Source: Streptomyces sp. AM 4-1-1
GTDB lineage: Bacteria; Actinomycetota; Actinomycetes; Streptomycetales; Streptomycetaceae
DNA length: 64,000 nt
Assembly: GCF_029167625.1 (NCBI RefSeq)
Contig: NZ_CP119145.1
Coordinates: 4,092,001 to 4,156,000 of the forward strand
Reading direction: 5' to 3'
The notes under the pieces were generated by a model. That model was not told the origin of the DNA. It ran no database searches and worked only from the letters and a program-made list of their open reading frames with translations. A program made the translations under genes and the position numbers. This document shows positions 1-7,222 of this stretch, piece after piece. The stretch's first letter is position 1; every line of letters begins with the position of its first letter.

Positions 1-3000
1 GGCCGGGGATCAGGAGGAGCTGGTCGCCGGGTTGGAGGCTCTGGTGGCGGGTGAGGACTCGGCCTTGGTGGTGCGGGGTGTGGCTCGTGGCACTGGGTCC
101 ACGGCGTTCTTGTTCTCAGGTCAGGGTGCGCAGCGGTTGGGGATGGGCCGGGAGTTGTGTGAGGCGTTCCCGGTGTTCGCGGAGGCGTTCGACGCGGTAG
201 TCGATGAAGTTGACCTGCTTCTGTTGCGTCCGTTGCGTGGGGTGATGTGGGGTGAGGACGCTGGGCTGTTGGAGCGGACGGAGTTTGCTCAGGCGGCGTT
301 GTTCGCGTTCGAGGTGGCGTTGTTCCGGCTGGTGGAGTCCTGGGGTGTGGTCCCGGATTTCCTGGTGGGGCATTCGGTGGGGGAGATCGCTGCCGCGCAT
401 GTGGCGGGGGTGCTGTCGTTGGGCGATGCCGCCGAACTGGTGATGGCACGTGGTCGGTTGATGCAGGAGTTGCCCGGGGGCGGTTCGATGGTGGCGGTCG
501 AGGCGTCGGAAGCCGAAGTCATTCCCCTGCTCGATGGTGCGGTGGATATCGCCGCCGTCAACGGCCCGCGTTCGGTGGTCGTTTCGGGCGCCGAGGACGC
601 TGTGGCATCCGTGGTGGAGCATTTCGCCGGTCTGGGGCGACGGACGAGCGTGCTGCGGGTGTCGCACGCCTTCCATTCGCCGTTGATGGAACCGATGCTG
701 GCCGACTTCGAGAAGGTGGTCTCGGGTCTGTCGTTCTCCGTTCCGGTGCTGCCTGTGGTGTCGGGTCTGACGGGTGGGGTGTCCGAGGAGATCGGGTCGC
801 CGGGGTACTGGGTACGGCATGTGCGGGAGGCGGTGCGGTTCGCCGACGCCGTCGCGTACACGGCCGCCCATGGCGTGACCTCGTTCGTGGAGATCGGTCC
901 GGACGCGGTACTGGCCGGCATGGGCACTCAGAGTGTGGAGGACGGGCTGTTCGTTCCGGTTCAGCGTCGTAGCCGGTCGGAGGCGCAGACAGCGGTCGGC
1001 GCTCTGGGGCGGCTTCACACGGCCGGTGTACGGGTGGACTGGGCTGGTTTTTATGGGGGTTCGGGTGCTCGGCGGGTGGGTTTGCCGACGTATGCGTTTC
1101 AGCGTGAGCGGTTTTGGCTGGGGTCGGTGTCGGGTGGGGATGTGGTGGGTGTGGGGCAGGTGGTGGTGGAGCATCCGGTGTTGGGTGCGGTGGTGGTGTT
1201 GGCGGATTCGGGTGGGGTGGTGTTGACGGGTCGGTTGTCGGTGGATGGTTTGCCGTGGTTGGTTGATCATGGTGTGTTGGGTTCGGTGTTGTTGCCGGGT
1301 GCGGCGTTTGTGGAGTTGGCTGTTCGTGCGGGTGATGAGGTGGGTTGTGGGTTGGTGGAGGAGTTGACGTTGCGGGCTCCGTTGGTGTTGTCGGGGTCTG
1401 GTGGGGTTGCGGTGCAGGTGGTGGTGGGTGGTGTGGGTGAGGGTGGTCGGCGTTCGTTGCGGGTGTATTCCCGGCGTGAGGGTGCTGGGGTGGGTGAAGC
1501 GTGGGTTTTGCACGCGGAGGGTGTGCTCGCGGAGGCGGGGCCGGTCCCGGAGATGGACCTCACCGAATGGCCCCCGCCCGGAGCCATCGGTACCGAAGTG
1601 GCCGACCTGTACGCCACGTTGGCGACGCGAGGTTACGAGTACGGTCCCGTCTTCCGGGGGCTCAAGGCTGCCTGGCGGCGCGGGGATGACGTGTTCGCGG
1701 AGGTCGTGCTGCCCGAGTCGGCGCACGCGGACGCCGAACGGTTCGGTGTGCACCCTGCCCTCCTCGACGCCACCATGCACGCACTTGGCCTGTCAGGGAT
1801 GGACGCGGCCCCGGGTGGAGACGCCCCGGAGGACGAACGGCCTGCCCTGCCCTTCCACTGGGAAGGAGTGCGACTGCATGCGACGGGTGCCACTGCTCTG
1901 CGCGTACGGCTGTCGGGCTCAGGCGAGGACACCGTCTCGCTGGCCATCGCCGATGCGACCGGAATACCGGTGATGTCGGTGGATGGGCTGACTCTGCGTC
2001 CGGTGTCGGTGGGGCAGTTGTCGGTTGGTGGTTCGGGTGGGTTGTGGGAGGTGGTGTGGCGTCCGGTGTCGGGTGCCGGGGCTGCCATATCTGTCGGGTC
2101 CGCCGTGTCGGGTGCGACGGTGTTCGATGTGGTGGCGGAGTGTGGTGGGGAGGTGTCGGGGTCGGATGTTGTGTCGGGTGTTCGGTTGGTGACGGGTCGG
2201 GTTTTGGGTGTGGTGCAGGAGTGGTTGTCGGGTGCTGGTGGGGATGGGGGTGGTGGTCCGTTGGTGGTGGTGACGCGTGGGGCGGTTGCTGTGGGTGTTG
2301 GTGAGGGTGTGGATGTGTGTCAGGCGCCGGTGTGGGGTCTGGTGCGGGCGGCGCAGGCGGAGAATCCGGGGCGCTTTGTGTTGCTTGATGTGGATGTGGA
2401 TGTGGATGTGGATGTGGATGTGGATGTGGAGGGTGTGGCTGGTGTGGATGTGGCGGGGGTGGTGGCGTTGGGTGAGCCGGAGGTGGCTGTGCGGGGTGGT
2501 GTGGTGTGGGTTCCGCGTCTGGTGGCGGTGGAGGGCTCCGGGGCGGGTACTGCTGACGTGTCGGTGGATGTGTCGTCGGGTGTGGTGTTGGTGACGGGTG
2601 GTACGGGTGGTTTGGGTGGGTTGATTGCTCGGCATTTGGTGGAGGTGTGTGGGGTTCGTCGGTTGGTGTTGACGAGCCGGCGGGGTGGGGGTGCGCCGGG
2701 TGTGGAGGGTTTGGTGGAGGGGTTGGTGGGTGCGGGGGCTGAGGTGGAGGTGGTGGTGTGTGATGTGTCGGATCGGGGGGCGGTGGCTTCGTTGGTGGGG
2801 GGGATCGAGGATTTGGTGGGGGTGGTGCATGCGGCGGGTGCGGGGGACAACGGGTTGGTGGGTTCGATGGATGTGGGCCGGTTGGAGGGGGTGTGGGGTG
2901 CGAAGGCGGATGGTGGCTGGTTTTTGCATGAGTTGACGTTGGGGCGGGAGTTGGCGTTCTTTGTGTTGTTGTCGTCGGCGGGTGGTCTGGTGCTGGCGGC

Positions 3001-4657
3001 GGGGCAGGCGAATTATGCGGCGGCGAATGTGTTTTTGGACGGGTTGGCGGTGTATCGGGCGTCGCTCGGGCTGCCCGCGACGTCTCTCGCTTACGGTCTG
3101 TGGGCGGGTGCGGGGATGGGGCAGTGGTTGGGTGAGGCGGATCTGGAGCGGATGCGGCGTCAGGGGCTGCCGGCGTTGGAGCCGGAGCAGGGTCTGGCGT
3201 TGTTCGACGCGGGGCTGGCCTCGGGCCGGCCTGCGGTCGTCCCGCTCCCCATCGACATCACCGCCCTGCGCTCGCGCACCGACACCGTCCCCGCCCTCCT
3301 CCGCGATCTGGCGGCGACAACACGGCGGCGCAGCGTGGCCACCGCCACCGCCACCGCCACGGAAACGGATCGGGACAGCCTCCTCCGGCGCATCGCTCAG
3401 GCGGACGAGGCCGAGCAGGAAGCCGTCCTCAAGGAGCTGGTGCTCGAACGGGCAGCCGGCCTCCTCGGACACGGCAGTGCCGCCGCACTCGATGCCGAAC
3501 GCGACTTCCTGGAGTCCGGGTTCGACTCGCTGAGCGCGATGGAACTCCGTAACGCCCTGATGAAGGACACCGGACTCCGGCTGCCTCCCATGGTGGTCTT
3601 CGACAGCAAGAGTCCGGCGCGGCTCGCGCACCTTCTGCGCGACGGACTTCGCGCGGTCACCGCCCCGCTCGCCGCCCCGCTCACCCCTCCCGCCTCAGAG
3701 GCGGCCACAACGGCCGTTGACGACAGCACCGACAACACGCATCCCGGTGCGGACGGCCATACCGCAGTCGGCGCGGCCGACGCCGTACCCGAGACCCTGC
3801 GCGACATGTTTCACGCCGCCGTCGTCGCCGGACACGCGGACAAGGGCTTCGCCCTGTTGCAGGCCGCGGCGGGCACCCGCCCCTCATTCGCCTCGGCGGA
3901 CGAGCTGGACCGGCTGCCCTCGGCCGTGCGGCTCTCCGAGTCAGGTGCGGGCCCGCACCTCATCTGCCTGAGTACTCCGATGGCCACCGGAGGTGTGCAC
4001 CAGCACGCGCGGCTCGTCTCCCACCTCCAGGGCAGGCGCAGGATCTCGGCGCTTCCCGTCCCCGGGTTCATCGCGGGGGAGAGCTTGCCGGACTCCTCCG
4101 ACGCGGCACTCCAGGCCCTCGCCCGGAGCGTGCTCCAGGCGGCGGACGGGGAACCGTTCGCACTGCTCGGCTACTCGTCCGGCGGCACCCTCGCCTACTC
4201 CACCGCGGGATACCTGGAGAGGGAACTGGGTGTCACCCCCGCGGCCGTCATCCTCCTCGACACCTTCCAGGTGCACGACGGCGGTGGTGACGGCGTACCG
4301 ATGGGCGATCTGGCCCTCGGCATGTTCGACAAGGAAGCGGTGTTCGGGCGCTTCGACAGCAGCCGGCTGTCGGCGATGGGCCGCTGGGTCGAACTCGTAC
4401 CCCAGCTGCCCCTCGAACCGGTCGAGGCTCCGGTCCTCTTCGTGCAGTGCACGGAGTCCTTCGTACCCGACGGGGACGATTCCTCGCCGGAGTTGATGGA
4501 GGGGCGCGCGGAGCCGTGGGAGGCCGACCACACCCTGCGAACCGTACGGGCCAACCACTTCACCATCGTCGACGACCGGGCGGACGAGACGGCCCACGTC
4601 ATCGAGGAGTGGCTGACATCCGAGGACATGAACCCACCCGCGACCACCCCGTCCTGA
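1..4657 (+). CDS. Type I polyketide synthase, terminal module AT-DH-KR-ACP-TE (5' end outside window)
   Basis: Last extension module and release domain of a modular PKS. The frame is open from base 2, so the KS lies before the window. AT: GHSVG serine motif near 368 and HAFH at 665-676, the malonyl-CoA signature. DH: a histidine motif (DHGVLGSVLLPG) near 1265 and the DATMH aspartate near 1770. KR: GGTGGLGG NADPH loop near 2596, catalytic Ser (LLSSAG) and Tyr (NYAAAN near 3011); the usual LDD loop is GDN, which keeps the central Asp of B-type reductases. ACP: GFDSL near 3518. TE: GYSSG at 4169-4183 with a late His (ANHFT) near 4554. Expected output is one C2 unit with a reduced and dehydrated beta-carbon, then hydrolysis or cyclisation. 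All catalytic residues look intact. Codon use changes abruptly inside the gene (see findings). Confidence 0.96.
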   Translation, partial: AGDQEELVAGLEALVAGEDSALVVRGVARGTGSTAFLFSGQGAQRLGMGRELCEAFPVFAEAFDAVVDEVDLLLLRPLRGVMWGEDAGLLERTEFAQAALFAFEVALFRLVESWGVVPDFLVGHSVGEIAAAHVAGVLSLGDAAELVMARGRLMQELPGGGSMVAVEASEAEVIPLLDGAVDIAAVNGPRSVVVSGAEDAVASVVEHFAGLGRRTSVLRVSHAFHSPLMEPMLADFEKVVSGLSFSVPVLPVVSGLTGGVSEEIGSPGYWVRHVREAVRFADAVAYTAAHGVTSFVEIGPDAVLAGMGTQSVEDGLFVPVQRRSRSEAQTAVGALGRLHTAGVRVDWAGFYGGSGARRVGLPTYAFQRERFWLGSVSGGDVVGVGQVVVEHPVLGAVVVLADSGGVVLTGRLSVDGLPWLVDHGVLGSVLLPGAAFVELAVRAGDEVGCGLVEELTLRAPLVLSGSGGVAVQVVVGGVGEGGRRSLRVYSRREGAGVGEAWVLHAEGVLAEAGPVPEMDLTEWPPPGAIGTEVADLYATLATRGYEYGPVFRGLKAAWRRGDDVFAEVVLPESAHADAERFGVHPALLDATMHALGLSGMDAAPGGDAPEDERPALPFHWEGVRLHATGATALRVRLSGSGEDTVSLAIADATGIPVMSVDGLTLRPVSVGQLSVGGSGGLWEVVWRPVSGAGAAISVGSAVSGATVFDVVAECGGEVSGSDVVSGVRLVTGRVLGVVQEWLSGAGGDGGGGPLVVVTRGAVAVGVGEGVDVCQAPVWGLVRAAQAENPGRFVLLDVDVDVDVDVDVDVEGVAGVDVAGVVALGEPEVAVRGGVVWVPRLVAVEGSGAGTADVSVDVSSGVVLVTGGTGGLGGLIARHLVEVCGVRRLVLTSRRGGGAPGVEGLVEGLVGAGAEVEVVVCDVSDRGAVASLVGGIEDLVGVVHAAGAGDNGLVGSMDVGRLEGVWGAKADGGWFLHELTLGRELAFFVLLSSAGGLVLAAGQANYAAANVFLDGLAVYRASLGLPATSLAYGLWAGAGMGQWLGEADLERMRRQGLPALEPEQGLALFDAGLASGRPAVVPLPIDITALRSRTDTVPALLRDLAATTRRRSVATATATATETDRDSLLRRIAQADEAEQEAVLKELVLERAAGLLGHGSAAALDAERDFLESGFDSLSAMELRNALMKDTGLRLPPMVVFDSKSPARLAHLLRDGLRAVTAPLAAPLTPPASEAATTAVDDSTDNTHPGADGHTAVGAADAVPETLRDMFHAAVVAGHADKGFALLQAAAGTRPSFASADELDRLPSAVRLSESGAGPHLICLSTPMATGGVHQHARLVSHLQGRRRISALPVPGFIAGESLPDSSDAALQALARSVLQAADGEPFALLGYSSGGTLAYSTAGYLERELGVTPAAVILLDTFQVHDGGGDGVPMGDLALGMFDKEAVFGRFDSSRLSAMGRWVELVPQLPLEPVEAPVLFVQCTESFVPDGDDSSPELMEGRAEPWEADHTLRTVRANHFTIVDDRADETAHVIEEWLTSEDMNPPATTPS
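2387..2428 (+). repeat. Hexanucleotide GATGTG x7 inside the PKS reductase region
   Basis: Seven perfect tandem GATGTG units, in frame, encode a (Asp-Val)7 run in the part between DH and the KR NADPH-binding motif. A unit gain or loss would change length by two residues without a frameshift. Confidence 0.95.
3338..3361 (+). repeat. GCCACC x4 microsatellite in the KR-ACP linker
   Basis: Four near-perfect GCCACC units (the last ends in G) encode an Ala-Thr run in the linker between KR and ACP, where length change is likely tolerated. Confidence 0.85.
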
Positions 4658-4725
4658 CCCCCGGCCCCTGATCCCCGGCCCCCGACCTCCGGCCCCCGAT
4701 TTCCTGCGAGACGAGGCGAACCAAC

Positions 4726-5724
4726 GTGAATACGCGACCGAGTTCGAAGGGCACCGTGCCCTTCGGCGAGTACGAGACGTGGTACAGGGTCACGGGCGAC
4801 CTGACATCGGACCGGCCGGTCCTGGTCGTCGTCCACGGCGGCCCCGGGAGCACCCACGACTACCTGCAGAACCTGGCCGGTCTCGCCGAGGACGGCCGAG
4901 CCGTCGTCCACTACGACCAGCTCGGCAACGGCGGCTCCACCCATCTGCCTGACAAGGGGCCGGACTTCTGGACCGTCGACCTGTTCGCGGCCGAGCTCGA
5001 CAACCTTGTGCGCGCCCTGGGCATCGCCGACAACTACGTACTGTTCGGGCAGTCGTGGGGCGGGATGCTCATCACCCGTCACGCGAGCGACCGTCCGGCC
5101 GGGCTGCGCGGTCTGGTCATCGCCAACTCCCCAGCCTCCTACCAGCTTTGGCTACGGGAGGTCGGACTGCTCAGGAGCAGGCTGCCGGATGGCGTCAACG
5201 AGACCCTGCTGCGGCACGAGGCCGCCGGGACGACCGACACCGATGAGTACCACGCGGCGATGCGCCCCTTCTACGAGCGGCACGTCTGCCGACTCAAGCC
5301 GTGGCCGCGCGACTACCTGGCCTCCTTCTACGAGGTCTACAACGACCCCACGGTCTACTACGCGATGAACGGGCCGAGTGAGTTCCATGTGACCGGAACC
5401 CTGCGGGACTGGTCCGTCATCGACCACTGCCCCGATGTCGCCGTGCCCACCCTGCTGATATCCGGGCGCCACGACGAGGCGACCCCGGCGACGGTCCAGC
5501 CCTTCCAGGACCTCATTCCCGACATCCGGTGGGAGATGTTCGAGGAGTCCAGCCATCTGCCGCACCTGGAGGAGCCCGAGCGCTTCACCGAGGTGATGCG
5601 GGCCTTCCTGGACGAGCTGGACCGGGACCCGGCCGTGGCGCCGGACCGGGACCCGGCCGCGCCGTCGCACCGGGACCCGGCCGTGGCATCGGACCGGGAC
5701 CCGGGCCGGGCACTCAGAAGCTGA
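4726..5724 (+). CDS. Alpha/beta hydrolase, proline iminopeptidase (S33) family, VinJ-like
   Basis: Cytosolic serine aminopeptidase fold of 332 residues. The oxyanion segment HGGPG is at about residues 37-41, the nucleophile elbow GQSWGG near 108-113, a late Asp in SGRHDE and the catalytic His in ESSHLPHLEE. The start is GTG with GAGG about 10 bases upstream; it lies 68 bp after the PKS stop, so it is probably cotranscribed. In macrolactam clusters such as vicenistatin, the family member VinJ removes a protecting aminoacyl group from a beta-amino-acid-primed polyketide. That role here is inferred from family and position only. The C-terminus carries an added four-copy octapeptide repeat (RDPAVAPD-like). 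A general peptidase or an editing esterase remains possible. Confidence 0.88.
   Translation: MNTRPSSKGTVPFGEYETWYRVTGDLTSDRPVLVVVHGGPGSTHDYLQNLAGLAEDGRAVVHYDQLGNGGSTHLPDKGPDFWTVDLFAAELDNLVRALGIADNYVLFGQSWGGMLITRHASDRPAGLRGLVIANSPASYQLWLREVGLLRSRLPDGVNETLLRHEAAGTTDTDEYHAAMRPFYERHVCRLKPWPRDYLASFYEVYNDPTVYYAMNGPSEFHVTGTLRDWSVIDHCPDVAVPTLLISGRHDEATPATVQPFQDLIPDIRWEMFEESSHLPHLEEPERFTEVMRAFLDELDRDPAVAPDRDPAAPSHRDPAVASDRDPGRALRS
5620..5710 (+). repeat. 24-bp tandem repeat x~3.8 at the 3' end of the hydrolase gene
   Basis: Units start at 5620, 5644, 5668 and 5692, each beginning (G/C)ACCGGGACCCGG. They encode eight-residue repeats that extend the protein past the hydrolase fold. Confidence 0.9.
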
Positions 5725-5751
5725 ACCCGTCGGTGCCCCGAGGGCGGCCTC

Positions 5752-6711
5752 CTACCGCAGCCCGGTACCCCCGCCATGCCCACCGTGCCCACCGTGCCCG
5801 CCGGGGCCGCCGTGCGCACCATGCCCGCCGTGCCCACCGTCGAGAATGCCTGCCCGCACGAGATTGACGCCCGCCTGGAAGCGGCTGGTCGCGCTCAGCT
5901 CCTCCATGATTTCGGCGATGTGCCTGCGGCAGGTGCGAATGGAGATGCCGAGGCGCCGGGACACCAGCTCGTCCTTGTGCCCCATGGCCAGCAACTGCAC
6001 TATCGACTTCTTCAGATCGTCGATGGCGGGCGGGACGTCCTTGCAGTCCGGCATGAACGGGGTCGCGGTGTTCCACAGGTTCTCGAACGCGCCGCGGACG
6101 AACGAGACGATGGCCGGGTCGCGGGCCGCGGCCACCGTCGCTTCCGGGCCTTCCGGACCCTCCGGCCCTTCCGCCGCCCAGTCCTGAGTCGCCGGCAGGA
6201 GCACGAGTTCCCGGTCACTGGCCACGAGAGGGCCGATGAGTTCGGCGCTTGTGCGTACCTCGGCTCCGTGATGGGTCAGTTCGCGTACGGACGCGCGGGT
6301 CACCAGATCTCCCCGCGCCGCGTGCTGGTACAGCATCCGGACCCGTACATCGCGGTTGAGGAGGCGCAGCGCGATGCTGCGGAGGGTGGGCAGGATGTTG
6401 CAGGGGCGGCTGCCTTTCGGCAGGACGAGCAGCAGCTCCTCGCAACAATGGGCGTCCAGTCCGAGCAGATACGTGTGGAGCGAGCCGCGCTCGGCGACGG
6501 GCCTTATCAGGCCAAGCAGTTGCAGGATGCGTTCGGCTTCGCCTGCTTCCGCGCACGCCGGGCGATGGTCTTCGGCCAGCGCTTCACACCCGCCCAGGTC
6601 CCTGCCGAGATCCCTGCCCAGTTCCCCTTTGTCAGGGAAGCGATAACCAGACGGACTGCGGTCCAGGGTTGTGAATTCACCGTTCGAGTTCTTGTCGCTC
6701 GCCGCCGACAT
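5752..6711 (-). CDS. LuxR-family HTH transcriptional regulator
   Basis: 319 residues. A LuxR-type DNA-binding domain lies near residues 225-285 (GHKDELVSRRLGISIRTCRR, then HIAEIMEELSA). The first ~210 residues match no sensor I can name; the layout resembles actinomycete regulators with a PLD/TrmB-like N-domain. Starts at ATG 6711, preceded by GGGGGT. The C-terminus is a Gly/His-rich tail (about 25 residues after DGGHGGHG) encoded by a degenerate repeat at about 5765-5840; it could bind metal or simply be slippage product. It runs convergently with the PKS-hydrolase unit, so it is probably a pathway regulator with its promoter in the AT-rich gap upstream. Confidence 0.85.
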   Translation of the reverse strand: MSAASDKNSNGEFTTLDRSPSGYRFPDKGELGRDLGRDLGGCEALAEDHRPACAEAGEAERILQLLGLIRPVAERGSLHTYLLGLDAHCCEELLLVLPKGSRPCNILPTLRSIALRLLNRDVRVRMLYQHAARGDLVTRASVRELTHHGAEVRTSAELIGPLVASDRELVLLPATQDWAAEGPEGPEGPEATVAAARDPAIVSFVRGAFENLWNTATPFMPDCKDVPPAIDDLKKSIVQLLAMGHKDELVSRRLGISIRTCRRHIAEIMEELSATSRFQAGVNLVRAGILDGGHGGHGAHGGPGGHGGHGGHGGGTGLR

Positions 6712-7222
6712 TCGCCCACTACCCCCTTGTGCCGTTGATCGTCGGAGTCAAATCTAAGGCATGTGAATTCCGTGTGGTGAACTTCGCATATGAATACTTC
6801 CTTGCGAATTCAATAAATACGGATGGGGTGTGGGGGTTACGACTGGTCGTACGGGACGCGACCCCGCTGGGGTGGGCCGGAGCCGAGTGGGTGTCGGTTC
6901 CGCGGTGCGCGCGGGGTGGTCTGCCTGGTTTTGAGGCGTCCAGCTGGCGGTTCCGCTCGGTGTGTCGAGTGGGGCATATTTGTGTATGCCGAAACTAACT
7001 CTCTTCTTGGCTGAATCAAGACACTAGCTGTGGTGATTGCGAGGGCGTGACATTGATTGCCAATCGTAGACCCAAAGTTTGCTTTCTCTTTGCGATCATT
7101 CGCCTCGGCGGAGAGTCGGTTATTTCGTTCAAGTGGGACTTTTGTGGGGGAGTGGACCCCGGTAATGGGCATCTTTCAGCCACGCCGTGAGCGGCGGATT
7201 CAAGCCAATCGGTCGGTCCCGC
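6712..7222. other. Intergenic region upstream of the LuxR gene, no gene seen
   Basis: 511 bp between two minus-strand regulators. The stretch near 6750-6830 and parts of 6960-7130 are clearly AT-richer than the surroundings, as expected for a promoter. Short frames here (for example 6729-6998) have no family resemblance and poor codon bias. I see no convincing hairpin. Confidence 0.5.

Noticed and set aside
116..3631. Long minus-strand frames opposite the PKS (116-1780 and 1919-3631)
   Set aside because: They encode His/Thr/Arg/Pro-rich sequence without domains, a shadow of the skewed codon use of the real gene.
6729..6998. Small gene between the two LuxR regulators
   Set aside because: Poor codon bias, no ribosome site and no resemblance; more likely promoter DNA.
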